The notes: generated by a model from the sequence alone, not told the origin. A DNA stretch of 64,000 nt from Companilactobacillus halodurans (GCF_009600985.1 NZ_VDFP01000012.1:17298-81297); one strand, 5' to 3'; shown: positions 29,113-39,040, counted from the first letter of the stretch. Translations and numbers: made by a program.

Positions 29113-30069
29113 CTATCTGATCAAGTATTTGATACCCTCTTTTTCAAACACTTCTTCAATTTTGTATTGATAAAAAGCTTTGTAAAATTCTGGGGTTACT
29201 TTCTTAGGGTCTAAATTCAAAGTAGCCACGCTTTGACCATCATTGATAGCTATCAAAGCAAAAGCATCTCTACCTGTGGCACGATTCTTAAAGGCAGAAT
29301 GTTTGATTTGAAAAACTTGATTCAAGGACAAACGCAATTGACGTTTCGAAACGATTGGCGTGATATTCAAGAATTCATGACAGTGCAAGCCCTCATAACC
29401 ATTAGAAAGAATAATTTCATTATATTCATCTAAGCCGTTAACCAAAGCACGTCTAAATTGGAATGGAACGGTTAAATCATTTCCCTCCGCAATCTCAACT
29501 AATTTACTTGCATACTTGAAAGATGTTGGAAATTCATTCTTCCAATCATCGTCACGACTGTGTTCACCAAAGATAATACCGTCAAACATAATTAATGTTC
29601 GATAAAAACGCATGTTAGCAAGGTCTAATTCTGCATTGGGATGGAGGGCAGATTCAACCCCCTTCAAATATTCAGTTTTAATTTCATCTGTATAAGTACC
29701 GTCTTCTTGCTGGCGTTTAGCAACGATGACATGTTCTAAAGTTTCAAAAACCGAATTAGCGATAGCTAGAATACGACCATCATTATCTGGCTTACCAGAA
29801 GTAACAGCACATGAGATACTTGGTTCATCAGACAATTCCAGTTCAATATGGTGCAATTCGTGCGATAGAACGAAATCGCTGAATTTTTCATTGGTAATAA
29901 CGACTTTAATAATATCGTCTTTTATTTCATGACTGGCTTGATCAAGCGTTAAAAAGTCTTGATCCTTATAGTCAGAATATAGTTCAATCTTTTTATTATA
30001 TTGTTGTTCAATCTTTTCGACCTGTTCTACAATATGGTTGGATAGTTCATTACTATTTAATTGTTTCAT
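29113..30069 (-). CDS. Lactobacillales HELHH protein ('IpaB/EvcA-like'), function unknown
   Basis: A 318-residue cytosolic protein with no signal or membrane helix. The segment LSHELHHIELEL (H70-H74) is a gluzincin-type HExxH-like zinc motif in an alpha-helix, and a later HCHEF may supply another ligand. This resembles the LAB proteins labelled IpaB/EvcA, a name with no proven function. Start ATG 30069 with GAGGTG; longer extensions lack a site. Probably a two-gene operon with the sirtuin. Confidence 0.55.
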   Translation of the reverse strand: MKQLNSNELSNHIVEQVEKIEQQYNKKIELYSDYKDQDFLTLDQASHEIKDDIIKVVITNEKFSDFVLSHELHHIELELSDEPSISCAVTSGKPDNDGRILAIANSVFETLEHVIVAKRQQEDGTYTDEIKTEYLKGVESALHPNAELDLANMRFYRTLIMFDGIIFGEHSRDDDWKNEFPTSFKYASKLVEIAEGNDLTVPFQFRRALVNGLDEYNEIILSNGYEGLHCHEFLNITPIVSKRQLRLSLNQVFQIKHSAFKNRATGRDAFALIAINDGQSVATLNLDPKKVTPEFYKAFYQYKIEEVFEKEGIKYLIR

Positions 30070-30100
30070 TATTAACACCTCATATAAAGGAGATTTTTGT

Positions 30101-30607
30101 ATGGAAATAAATGTTGATTTACCAAACAATTTACTACCAGATAAATATGGTAAATACGCTCCTGCTGAAAACATAAAAAATGGGAAACCAACGATCAGTT
30201 TCCCAATAAAGTTATCAGATATTCCAGCAGACGCAAAGACTATTGCTTTGACCTTTACTGATCCTGATTCAATCCCCGTTTGTGGTTTTGAATGGATTCA
30301 CTGGACTGCAGCTAATATTCCAAGTTCTCAAGTAAGTATTCCTGAAAACTTTAGTCAAACTGCAACAAGTCCTGTAGTTCAAGGAAAGAACAGTTCTGCT
30401 AGTCCATTACTAGATGACACTAAAGACTTGGCCATCGGTTACAATGGACCTAATCCACCAGACCAAACACATGATTATGTTTTACACGTGTTTGCTTTGG
30501 ATGACAATCTTGATTTGGAAAATGGTTATTGGATGAATGAATTACTGCACAAGATGGAAGGACACATTTTAGCTCGTGCTAAGAAGATTCTTCCAAGTCG
30601 AGCTTAG
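30101..30607 (+). CDS. YbhB/YbcL family (PEBP / Raf-kinase-inhibitor-like) protein
   Basis: 168 residues, phosphatidylethanolamine-binding fold; FTDPDSIPVCGFEWIHWTAANIP contains the conserved DPD and HW motifs, and YNGPNPPDQTHDY matches the ligand loop (GPxPPxxxHxY). Cytosolic. Start ATG with AAGGAG 8-9 nt upstream. Biological role in bacteria is not established. It abuts gppA tail-to-tail with no space. Confidence 0.9.
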   Translation: MEINVDLPNNLLPDKYGKYAPAENIKNGKPTISFPIKLSDIPADAKTIALTFTDPDSIPVCGFEWIHWTAANIPSSQVSIPENFSQTATSPVVQGKNSSASPLLDDTKDLAIGYNGPNPPDQTHDYVLHVFALDDNLDLENGYWMNELLHKMEGHILARAKKILPSRA

Positions 30608-31549
30608 TTATTCTCGATCCTGAAGATTCATTTTATGAAAATAATCAAAAACATAACCTTCTCTAACGCCGAAGTTCGAAAAACGAATTTCCTTAGAGGG
30701 GGTTTTTTTAATAATTTCCGAGATGATTAAAATACCACCTAAAATAACTTCGTATCTGCCATCGCTTAATTCCTTGATTTGACTCCGTTCTTCTAACGAA
30801 GCATGAATTAATTGATCAAATAACTCATTGACTTGATCGCACGAAATAACAGAATTATGCAAAGTTTTTTTATTCTTACCTTCACGATTCAAAATACTAG
30901 TGACGGCTCGAAGAGTTCCTCCTAGTCCTACAAAAGTGGCTTGAGAACTCATCCAGTGCAAGTCTTCTAAGCGACGATTAATATCGTTTCTTGCTTTTTG
31001 TAACTGATTTTTTTTGATTGGATCACTCGCTAAATACAAGTCAGAAATTGAAATGGCACCAATCGGTATACTGAGGCCATGTTTTAGGCGACCTTTTTTT
31101 GCCAAACTGATTTCGCTGCTTCCGCCACCAACATCGACAATCAAGGCATCTTTGATTCGCATCGTGCTTCTAACAGCAACATAATCAAAGTAAGCTTCTT
31201 CTTCTTCATTGATTATTTTTAATTGCAAGCCAGTCTCTTTTAAAACGGCAAAAATCAGTTGCTCTTGATTCTTGGCCATTCTTACTGCTGCCGTTGCAAT
31301 CAAACTGATACGATTCACGTGGTATCTGTCAATTCTATCTTGAAATTTCTTTAGAACATCAATTGTTTCTTCAATCTGATCGTTAGTCAATAATCGACTC
31401 TGAGCAATCGATTTACCTAATCTAATAGGCTCTCGCCAACGATCCAAAGTTTTAAAACGATTTCTTTTTGAAGACTTATACACTGATGTTCTAATGGAGT
31501 TAGATCCGATTTCGATAACTGCTAACTTCAAATTTACATCACATCCCAT
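30608..31549 (-). CDS. Ppx/GppA exopolyphosphatase / pppGpp phosphohydrolase family
   Basis: ASKHA-fold phosphatase acting on polyphosphate or pppGpp. KLAVIEIGSNSIRTSVY is the phosphate-1 motif; DALIVDVGGGSSEISL is the second; GGTLRAV follows. About 313 residues, the short form without the C-terminal HD extension. The start is uncertain: ATG 31549 lacks a clear Shine-Dalgarno, while TTG 31531 would give the family N-terminus MKLAVIEIGSNS. No ppk neighbour. Confidence 0.85.
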   Translation of the reverse strand: MGCDVNLKLAVIEIGSNSIRTSVYKSSKRNRFKTLDRWREPIRLGKSIAQSRLLTNDQIEETIDVLKKFQDRIDRYHVNRISLIATAAVRMAKNQEQLIFAVLKETGLQLKIINEEEEAYFDYVAVRSTMRIKDALIVDVGGGSSEISLAKKGRLKHGLSIPIGAISISDLYLASDPIKKNQLQKARNDINRRLEDLHWMSSQATFVGLGGTLRAVTSILNREGKNKKTLHNSVISCDQVNELFDQLIHASLEERSQIKELSDGRYEVILGGILIISEIIKKTPSKEIRFSNFGVREGYVFDYFHKMNLQDRE

Positions 31550-31562
31550 TGTACCAATTATA

Positions 31563-31591
31563 TAAAAAAACAGACCCACATAGTAGGTCTA
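31563..31591 (-). terminator. Terminator after the fetAB operon
   Basis: AGACC-TACTATGT-GGTCT hairpin on the minus strand followed by seven T. It overlaps the 5' region of the Ppx gene. Confidence 0.75.
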
Positions 31592-31602
31592 TTTGAAGAA
31601 AG

Positions 31603-32376
31603 CTACGAAATTAGTTCATTATTTAACTGTTTTCTATCATTAAAGAATTGTTTATATCCCAAATAACAAGAAATTATTGAACCAATTCCTGTCGAAGCTA
31701 ACAGCATAAATGTGACCATAATTTGATATTTAATCGCCTTAACTGGGTCAACTCCAGCAAAAATCAACCCTGACATCATTCCCGGTAAACTAACCAAGCC
31801 TAACGTCTTAATTGAATCGATTGTCGGTTGCATTCCACTTTTAATACTATCTTGTAAAATATCGAGTGACGCCATTTTAATATCAGCGCCCAAAGCTAAT
31901 TTCTCCAAGACTTGTTGATGACGATCAGAAAAAGTTTGCATCATATTACGATAGCATAGACCAATTGCCACCATAATATTGCTGGCAATCATTCCCGTGA
32001 CAGGTACGACTTGTTCAGGCACAAACTTGATTGAACCAGTCAAAACTAAGGTTCCTAAAGTAATCGTCGTTCCGATAAAAATCGCTAATAATGACGACTG
32101 AAAAGCCTTTGGAATTCCATTGCCACGCTTACCTGCATTCCACGAGGCATTGATAACGATGATAACGAAGCAGGCAAAAGTCAGCCAGTTATCGTTGGCC
32201 TTGATAACGAACTTCAAAATGTATCCAACTACTGACAACTGGATGATTGCTCGAACTACTCCAACCAAAATATCTTTATTAATATGTAATTTTTCAATGT
32301 AGCCAATGACTAGCGCTACTAAAACTAAAACGAATCCTAAAGCTAAAGTCGAATTAGAAACTGTTAAGTTAGTCAT
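31603..32376 (-). CDS. fetB: ABC exporter permease, FetB/UPF0014 family
   Basis: About 257 residues with seven predicted helices and the family segments ASWNAGKRG, GMIASNIMVAIGLCYRNMMQ and SLPGMMSGLIFAGVDPVKAIKYQI. FetAB in E. coli raises tolerance to iron and peroxide by metal export; the substrate here is not proven. The start at 32376 overlaps fetA by eight bases. Confidence 0.88.
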   Translation of the reverse strand: MTNLTVSNSTLALGFVLVLVALVIGYIEKLHINKDILVGVVRAIIQLSVVGYILKFVIKANDNWLTFACFVIIVINASWNAGKRGNGIPKAFQSSLLAIFIGTTITLGTLVLTGSIKFVPEQVVPVTGMIASNIMVAIGLCYRNMMQTFSDRHQQVLEKLALGADIKMASLDILQDSIKSGMQPTIDSIKTLGLVSLPGMMSGLIFAGVDPVKAIKYQIMVTFMLLASTGIGSIISCYLGYKQFFNDRKQLNNELIS

Positions 32377-33013
32377 CTTCAATCTCCCCATTCCTGATTT
32401 TTATCTTATCCACAGAGTCTTCAATTTCTGATTCATCATGGGTCACACGCAGAATAGTTAAGCCTTGTTGATTGAATTCACTCAATATTTTATGAACGAT
32501 ATCTTTATTTTCAGCATCCAAACCGGCTGTTACTTCATCAGTTATCAAGACTTCCGGTGGAAACAAGAGATTGCGCAATAAAGCCACCCGCTGTTTTTCA
32601 CCACCAGAAACATCATTGACGCTCTTATCGATATAATCGGCACTCAAATTGACCATTTGTAAATACTCAATGGCTTTTGATTCATCGAACTCTTTTTTTC
32701 TAACTTCGAAAGGAAATTTTAAGTTGTCTCGAACTGTTTTTCCAAATAAAGTTGGTTGCTGAAAGGCATAAGAAACACGTTGTCGATATTGAATCGGCTC
32801 ATAAGTTTCAATTGGTTCGCCATCGAATTTAACTTCTCCAGAAGTGGAGCTTAACATTGATGCCAAAATTCTCATCAAAGTACTTTTACCACTACCTGAA
32901 GGGCCAACAACTGTTAAGTATTGGCCCTTTTTTATATCTAGATTAATGTCTTTTAAAATCTTAGTATCACCAACTTGATAAAAAAGGTTGCGTACTTCGA
33001 ATATTTTTTCCAT
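32369..33013 (-). CDS. fetA: ABC exporter ATP-binding protein, FetA-like
   Basis: 214 residues with Walker A GPSGSGKST, signature VSGGEKQRVALLRNL and Walker B VLITDE. Partner of FetB directly downstream, with overlapping reading frames. GGGGGTG upstream of ATG. Confidence 0.88.
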   Translation of the reverse strand: MEKIFEVRNLFYQVGDTKILKDINLDIKKGQYLTVVGPSGSGKSTLMRILASMLSSTSGEVKFDGEPIETYEPIQYRQRVSYAFQQPTLFGKTVRDNLKFPFEVRKKEFDESKAIEYLQMVNLSADYIDKSVNDVSGGEKQRVALLRNLLFPPEVLITDEVTAGLDAENKDIVHKILSEFNQQGLTILRVTHDESEIEDSVDKIKIRNGEIEDD

Positions 33014-33093
33014 ACTTACACCCCCTATTCTTCAATTAATAATTATCCGTGCAATTATATCGAAATACTAGTAATTAGCTTAGAAAAACTTTT

Positions 33094-35019
33094 TTATTTT
33101 GAATAAGGCAAATGCATAGTACCAGGAACTTTATCCCAAGCCACCGGATAACCGGCTCCATGTGCACAAAAGACTGAGTCGGGCGTGTTTTCAAGATCAG
33201 AAACTGGTTGATACTGCCTTTTTTCAACAACTTCTGCTTCGTTGTGACAAGGTCGATATCCGTCAACGATACATTCTAAATTGCCTTGCCCATGAGTATA
33301 GGCACTGACCTCTTTAGCATAACCTTGCATCGATGAAACTGGAGCAACTCCACTGAGCAGCGTCAAACTATTGCTGTCATTTATTTGAGGAGCATCAAAT
33401 TTGCCATCCATTTTTTGAATATCATTCATCGCTTTACCGACTTGTTCCTGTGGAATCTCCAAACGGAACCGATACCATGGCTCTAACAACTGACAAGCAT
33501 CTTCTTGTTTTGCCATCATCAAGCCTTGCCTGATTGCTCGCCAAGTAGCTTCACGAAAATCGCCACCAACAGAATGAACGATACTACCTTTGCCATTAAC
33601 TAAAGTTATTTTCATATCAGTGATTGGTGAACCTGTTAAAACTCCCAAATGTTCTTTAGCAAAGAAACTCGTTTGGATTTGGTGTTGCCAATTTTGCGGC
33701 ATAATATCTAAACTCAACTGGGAATCATAAGTTAAGCCGCTGCCTCTAGGTGCTGGTTGCATTAAAAGATGGACTTCAGCGTAGTGACGTAAAGGTTCAA
33801 AATGTCCTACCCCTTCAATTTCTTCAGTAATGGTTTCTTTATAAAGGACATTCCCCTGATCAAAATCTACCTTTAAATCAAAACGTTGCTCTAAAATTTG
33901 TTGCAAAACTTCTAATTGAACTTCACCCATGATTTGAACATGGATTTCTTGGAGATGATTGGACCACGTGACATGCAATTGTGGGTCTTCTTCTTCCAAT
34001 TGTTTTAAAGCATTTAAACAAGCATGGATATCATTGCCATTTGGATTCAATGAGTAATTTAAAACTGGTTGAATGGTTGGCTTCAAAACATCGTTCACTT
34101 GACCTAATCCCATCCCGGGATGGGCTGAATCTAAGCCTGTAATTGCACAAACTCCACCAGCTGGAATTTCTTGTCGTAATTCAAATTTAGAACCATTGTA
34201 GACCCGTAATTGATTAGCCTTCTCATCATTTAACAAGACGGACTTGTTGTGCAAAGTTCCCCCAAGAACTCTGACCCAAGTTAATCTCTCACCCTCATCG
34301 TGTGACACTTTGAAAACTCGAGCGCCAAATTCACTTGCAAAAGAACGCTCCTTAGTCCACTCTTTGAACCCGTCCAAGAATTCAGTTATACCTGATAATT
34401 TCAAAGCTGATCCAAAGTAACATGGGAAAACTTGACGCTCTTGAATCATTTTTAAAATGGTTTCTTTTGAAACTGTCTCTGACTCCAAAAATTGTTCTAA
34501 GACAGTATCATCTTGCATCGCAATCTCTTCATAGGTTTCGCTGGAAATTGTTCCAAAAGCAATACAGCCACCAGATAGTTCCGTCTGCAATTGCTTTAGA
34601 ACTTTTTTCTTATCGACGCCTAAAGCATCGGTCTTATTGATAAAAATAAAGGTCGGTATTTGATATTGCTGCAACAAATGCCACAAAGTTCTGGTATAGC
34701 CTTGGATGCCATCTGTTGCGGAAATAACTAGAATGGCATAATCTAAAACACTCAAAACTTGCTCAGTTTGTGTCGCAAAGTCCACGTGTCCTGGGGTATC
34801 TAACAGCGTCATTTTAAAATCTTGATACTGGAGGTTAGCTTGATGGGAAAAAATCGTAATGCCACGTTTTTTCTCTAAATCGTCCGAATCTAAAAAAGCA
34901 CTACCTTTGTCGACACGGCCTAACTTTCTCAAACCGCCCGCTTCGTATAACAAAGCTTCCGAAAGCGTCGTCTTACCGGCATCAACGTGAGCTACGATTC
35001 CCGTCACAATCTGCTTCAT
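33094..35019 (-). CDS. TetM/TetO-like ribosomal-protection GTPase (EF-G relative)
   Basis: 641 residues, the length of TetM. GTPase motifs: AHVDAGKTT (G1), RGITIFSH (G2 region), DTPGHVDF (G3), NKTD (G4), then EF-G-like domains II-V. Compared with true TetM the N-terminus and several loops differ clearly (MKQIVTGIVAHVDAGK), so it is a divergent chromosomal member as found in many lactobacilli; tetracycline resistance cannot be assumed. Single gene, AGGAGG before ATG. Confidence 0.82.
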   Translation of the reverse strand: MKQIVTGIVAHVDAGKTTLSEALLYEAGGLRKLGRVDKGSAFLDSDDLEKKRGITIFSHQANLQYQDFKMTLLDTPGHVDFATQTEQVLSVLDYAILVISATDGIQGYTRTLWHLLQQYQIPTFIFINKTDALGVDKKKVLKQLQTELSGGCIAFGTISSETYEEIAMQDDTVLEQFLESETVSKETILKMIQERQVFPCYFGSALKLSGITEFLDGFKEWTKERSFASEFGARVFKVSHDEGERLTWVRVLGGTLHNKSVLLNDEKANQLRVYNGSKFELRQEIPAGGVCAITGLDSAHPGMGLGQVNDVLKPTIQPVLNYSLNPNGNDIHACLNALKQLEEEDPQLHVTWSNHLQEIHVQIMGEVQLEVLQQILEQRFDLKVDFDQGNVLYKETITEEIEGVGHFEPLRHYAEVHLLMQPAPRGSGLTYDSQLSLDIMPQNWQHQIQTSFFAKEHLGVLTGSPITDMKITLVNGKGSIVHSVGGDFREATWRAIRQGLMMAKQEDACQLLEPWYRFRLEIPQEQVGKAMNDIQKMDGKFDAPQINDSNSLTLLSGVAPVSSMQGYAKEVSAYTHGQGNLECIVDGYRPCHNEAEVVEKRQYQPVSDLENTPDSVFCAHGAGYPVAWDKVPGTMHLPYSK

Positions 35020-35092
35020 ATTTTCCTCCTCAATTTTTTATCTAATTTATTCAATCTATTATAGATTAACAGAAACTAACTAATTTCTTGCA

Positions 35093-35129
35093 TAAAAAAA
35101 TCCTAGTAACCAAAACGGCCACTAGGATT
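35093..35129 (-). terminator. Terminator of the MarR-MFS-DUF4811 operon
   Basis: AATCCTAGT and ACTAGGATT form a 9-bp stem; a T-run follows on the minus strand. Confidence 0.85.
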
Positions 35130-35148
35130 AGTTTTTACGCTTAATTAA

Positions 35149-35880
35149 TTATTTTTGATTTTGAATTTCTTTAACTAACTTAGCTTGTGCCTCAGCTTGA
35201 AAGTCTTTTTGTGCTTGTTTAGCAACTTTCTTTTGTTGAGCTGAAGTCATTTGTGGATTTGCTTGCATTGCTCCGGCGATTGCCTTTTTAACGTAAGCTT
35301 CCCCTTCTTGTTTCATTTGTTTCTTGAATGACTTACTCTTCATTTTCTTTTGAAGTTGTTTTGCTTGAGTGGTTGAAAGTACTAGCCAGTCATTGCCAAC
35401 TTTGAAAGTATTAGTTTGCTTGATAAATTCTTTATTGTTGCCTTCAATACCAAACAAGAATGAGTAGAAGCCATTCTTATAGACCCAACGAGTCGTCTTC
35501 TGAGTTAAAGTGGCATTATCATAATTACCAGTTTTAACAACATTTTTTACGTCAAGATCGGCTTTAGTAGTCTTAGGTTTCTTAGCATTAGCAGTTTCTG
35601 GAGTACGATAAACGTAAACATTTTCTTTGCCGCTAGTACCTAAATCTTTTCTCAAAAGCAGATTTGAACCCTTTTGAACTGATTGAACTTGGTAAACTTT
35701 TTGGTCAGTCTTTTGTTCCATACCCAGATGATTGTGTTCATTGGAAATCAAAAGAACCAAACTACAAATGAATAAAACGATGGAAATCAATGATAAAGTG
35801 TAACCAACTTTTTTATTCTTCAAAAAGACAGCGAAGTAATAACCTAGAACTGCAAAAATTATAATGGAAATAATTATCAT
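35149..35880 (-). CDS. DUF4811 membrane-anchored protein
   Basis: 243 residues: two N-terminal membrane helices (about 1-22 and 26-46), then an extracellular domain, ending in a Lys/Gln-rich coiled region. The family occurs next to DHA2 drug exporters in lactobacilli, and here its ATG overlaps the MFS stop, so it is coupled to it. An accessory role in efflux is inferred. Confidence 0.75.
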   Translation of the reverse strand: MIIISIIIFAVLGYYFAVFLKNKKVGYTLSLISIVLFICSLVLLISNEHNHLGMEQKTDQKVYQVQSVQKGSNLLLRKDLGTSGKENVYVYRTPETANAKKPKTTKADLDVKNVVKTGNYDNATLTQKTTRWVYKNGFYSFLFGIEGNNKEFIKQTNTFKVGNDWLVLSTTQAKQLQKKMKSKSFKKQMKQEGEAYVKKAIAGAMQANPQMTSAQQKKVAKQAQKDFQAEAQAKLVKEIQNQK

Positions 35881-37388
35881 TATTCTTCACCTGCCAATTT
35901 TGTATTCTTTAGTTGAGCCATATCAACATCTTGATTAGACTTCTTACGGTTTGTAACTGTGAAACTGATAGCAAAACCGATTAAACAGAATAAGACGGCA
36001 ACAGCAAAGGCTGCGTGATATCCGGACAAAGTAGCACTCATAAAGTTATCTTGATACTTCAAAGGTGCTTGAGAAAGCATAGTCTTTGAAGGTTGAACGT
36101 TATTTGTAACGTTAGTCAAGACACTGATCAAAATAGCAGTACCCATTGAACTGAAGACTTGTCTAACAGTATTATTAACGGCTGTACCGTGACTCATCAA
36201 GTCGAATGGCAAAGCATTCATACCATCAGTAGTAGCAGGCATCATAACCATTGAAATACCAAACATACGAATCATGTAAAGAATTACGATATCGATAACA
36301 GGTGTTTCTTGTGTTAGGAAGAAGAATGGAATCGTACCAGCAGTTAACAAGAACATACCCATACGTACCAAATCTTTTGGTCCAAACTTATCAAAGGCAT
36401 TACCTGTGATTGGACTCATAATACCCATCATCAAAGCACCAGGTAGCAAAGTTAAACCTGAGTGGAATGCTGACATCCCTTTAACGATTTGTAGATAAAG
36501 TGGTAGAACCATTTCAACACCGATCATGGCCATGTTAGTAACTGATGACAAGGCTGCGGCAGTAGCAAATTTCTTTTCTTTGAAAACACGTAATTCCAAG
36601 AATGGAGTTTCCATGTGTAATTGACGAAAACCAAATAATACAATGAAAATTATTCCGACAATGATTGAAACGATAACAGTTGCTGAACCCCAACCGTCAT
36701 TACCAACAGATGAGAAACCATATAAAATAGCACCAAATCCAACTGTTGATTCAATCAAGGACAAAACATCTAGTTTTGAACGATGCGTTTGAATAACTGG
36801 ACGCATGAAAATAAAGGCTAAAATCAAAACGATAACAACGATAGGAATGATCATCCCGAAAAGATCTCTCCATGTAAAGTTATCAATGATAAAACCTGAA
36901 AGTGTAGGTCCGATAGCAGGAGCAAGTCCAATAACTAATCCACCAAGACCCATGGCAGCACCACGTTTGTTAGGTGGAAAGACTGAAAGCATAACCATCT
37001 GCATAAGTGGCATTGTGATACCAACACCAACGGCTTGAATCAAACGACCTGCTAAGATCATCCAAAATGTTGGAGCTGTGAAACACATAATCGTTCCGAC
37101 TAAGAAAGTCGACATTGCGATAATATACAAAATTTTTGTACTAAAGTTGTTACTTAACCAAGCAGTAACAGGAATCATAATTCCGTTAACTAATAGAAAT
37201 CCAGTCGTCAACCACTGAACATCTGAAGTCGTAACATTGAATTCTTTCATCAATGTTGGGAATGCTGTTGTCAAAATTGTACCGTTTAAGACCGTACAAA
37301 AAGTACCTACTAGAAGAACCAAAACCAAAAGATTACGGTTAAATGGTTTCCCGTGGGCATCCAATATTCCTTTATCATTATTTGCCAT
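35880..37388 (-). CDS. MFS multidrug transporter, DHA2 (EmrB/QacA) family
   Basis: 502 residues with about 14 predicted helices. GRLIQAVGVGITMPLMQ (motif C region around TM5) and the N-terminal LVGTFCTVLNGTILTTAFP, with TWRDLFGM, are typical of DHA2 14-TM antiporters. Operon order is MarR, MFS, DUF4811 with 24 bases then a 1-bp type overlap. Likely drug or bile efflux under MarR control. Confidence 0.88.
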   Translation of the reverse strand: MANNDKGILDAHGKPFNRNLLVLVLLVGTFCTVLNGTILTTAFPTLMKEFNVTTSDVQWLTTGFLLVNGIMIPVTAWLSNNFSTKILYIIAMSTFLVGTIMCFTAPTFWMILAGRLIQAVGVGITMPLMQMVMLSVFPPNKRGAAMGLGGLVIGLAPAIGPTLSGFIIDNFTWRDLFGMIIPIVVIVLILAFIFMRPVIQTHRSKLDVLSLIESTVGFGAILYGFSSVGNDGWGSATVIVSIIVGIIFIVLFGFRQLHMETPFLELRVFKEKKFATAAALSSVTNMAMIGVEMVLPLYLQIVKGMSAFHSGLTLLPGALMMGIMSPITGNAFDKFGPKDLVRMGMFLLTAGTIPFFFLTQETPVIDIVILYMIRMFGISMVMMPATTDGMNALPFDLMSHGTAVNNTVRQVFSSMGTAILISVLTNVTNNVQPSKTMLSQAPLKYQDNFMSATLSGYHAAFAVAVLFCLIGFAISFTVTNRKKSNQDVDMAQLKNTKLAGEE

Positions 37389-37412
37389 AATAATAAAAAT
37401 CCTCTTCTCTAT

Positions 37413-37850
37413 TTATTTGGAAAATATTTCAATCTTGTCTAAATTCTTGTAGAGTTTCGACAAAACATTTTCCAGTTGTTTCTGTTCTTCAGAAGTTATA
37501 CCGTCAAAGACTGTATCATTTATATCATGAAAAGCCTCACTAATTTGCTCATAAAGTTTCTCCCCATCGCTAGTGATATAAACAATCTTCTTCCGGCCAT
37601 TGTTTGGATCCGCCTCTCGGGTTATAAATCCGCGATCTTCAAGTTTTTTTAATGAGCGAGCAATACTAGCACCATCAAACAAAGTCTTCTCACCGATTTT
37701 GTCTTGACTATATTGCTTTTCTCGGTAGACGATTGTCAGCAAAACACTTTCAAAAGCATTCAGATGTTCATTCCGTAAATATTTTGCTGCAATTCTCTTG
37801 TTCAATGTCATGTATTTCATGACAAAACCAATTAAATTATATTCGTCCAT
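37413..37850 (-). CDS. MarR family transcriptional regulator
   Basis: 145-residue winged helix: the recognition region is LFDGASIARSLKKLEDRGFITREADPNNGRKK, with the Asp-Arg wing. First gene of the efflux operon, so probably an autorepressor released by a small molecule. The 130-base upstream region also holds the trpS terminator. Confidence 0.88.
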   Translation of the reverse strand: MDEYNLIGFVMKYMTLNKRIAAKYLRNEHLNAFESVLLTIVYREKQYSQDKIGEKTLFDGASIARSLKKLEDRGFITREADPNNGRKKIVYITSDGEKLYEQISEAFHDINDTVFDGITSEEQKQLENVLSKLYKNLDKIEIFSK

Positions 37851-37891
37851 ACCTCAACCTCATTTTTTACAAAAAAACTTTTTCTTTTTTA

Positions 37892-37950
37892 GAACAAAAA
37901 ATATGTTATACCCAACTCTTGAAGAAATCAAGAGTTATGCATAACATATT
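37892..37950 (-). terminator. trpS terminator
   Basis: A long hairpin, AATATGTTAT..AACTCTTG with its complement across a 7-base loop, followed by a T-run on the minus strand, 30 bases after the trpS stop. Confidence 0.85.
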
Positions 37951-37981
37951 TTCATGAAAACGTCTTTCATTTTTTCAGAAA

Positions 37982-38998
37982 TTAGTCAAAGTAGTTAACA
38001 CCGATGGCTTTTCTTACTTCAGATAAAGTTTGGTTAGCAACCAAATTTGCGGCATCGCTACCTTTTTTAAGAATATCGTAAACGCCAGGAATATCTTTTT
38101 CGTATTCAGCACGACGATTACGGATGGGTTCAAGAATTTCTTGTAAAACATCATTCAAGTAACGTTTTACTTTGACATCCCCAAGACCACCAGCTTGATA
38201 TTGTTCTTTGAGTTCAGCTACTTTTTGCGTATCAGTCGCAAAAGCATCAAGGTAAGTGAAGACAGTATTTCCTTCAATTTTACCAGGATCTTGTACGTGA
38301 ATATGATCTGGGTCGGTGTACATGGACATAACTTTCTTCGTAACTTCATCAGCTGAATCTGACAAGTAAATACAATTGCCCAATGACTTGCTCATCTTAG
38401 CATTGCCATCGATACCAGGAAGTCTGCCTTGACCCTTTGGTGGGAAAACGCCCTTGGGTTCAACTAATGTATCGACGTTATAAGTGTTATTGAAGGTTCT
38501 AACGATTTCACGAGTTTGTTCGATCATTGGTTCTTGGTCATCGCCAACTGGGACTGTATCAGCTTTAAATGCTGTAATATCAGCTGCTTGGCTAACTGGA
38601 TAAGTTAAGAATCCTGCCGGGATACTTTGTCCGAATTGCTTTTTTTTGATTTCTGATTTAACGGTCGGATTTCTTTCCAAACGGGAAACAGATACAAGAT
38701 CAAGATAATACATTGTTAATTCATTCAATGCGGAAATTTGTGATTGAACTAAAATATTAGTTTTACTTGGGTCGATACCAACAGAAAGGTAATCTAGAGC
38801 CACTTGAATCAAACTGTTACGAACCTTTTCGGGGTTACGAGCGTTATCAGTGAATGCTTGCATATCAGCAATCATGATAAACATCTTGTATTTACCCTCA
38901 TTTTGTAATTTAACACGATTCTTCAAGGAACCTAAATAATGTCCAATGTGAAGTCTGCCGGTAGGACGATCGCCGGTTAAAATTGTATTTGTTTTCAT
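37982..38998 (-). CDS. trpS: Tryptophanyl-tRNA synthetase
   Basis: Class I synthetase: TGDRPTGRLHIGHYLGSL includes the HIGH box (HIGH at residues 18-21), and KMSKSLGN is the KMSKS loop. 338 residues. Controlled by the T-box leader at 39041-39225. The product of this gene charges the same tRNA-Trp that the leader reads. Confidence 0.97.
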   Translation of the reverse strand: MKTNTILTGDRPTGRLHIGHYLGSLKNRVKLQNEGKYKMFIMIADMQAFTDNARNPEKVRNSLIQVALDYLSVGIDPSKTNILVQSQISALNELTMYYLDLVSVSRLERNPTVKSEIKKKQFGQSIPAGFLTYPVSQAADITAFKADTVPVGDDQEPMIEQTREIVRTFNNTYNVDTLVEPKGVFPPKGQGRLPGIDGNAKMSKSLGNCIYLSDSADEVTKKVMSMYTDPDHIHVQDPGKIEGNTVFTYLDAFATDTQKVAELKEQYQAGGLGDVKVKRYLNDVLQEILEPIRNRRAEYEKDIPGVYDILKKGSDAANLVANQTLSEVRKAIGVNYFD

Positions 38999-39040
38999 AT
39001 TTTCCTCCTGAATTTATCAAATCCTATTCATTTTTAAACA

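Noticed and set aside
33094..35019. Annotating this gene as tet(M)
   Set aside because: Motifs fit the superfamily but N-terminal and loop sequences differ too much from acquired Tet proteins to claim resistance.
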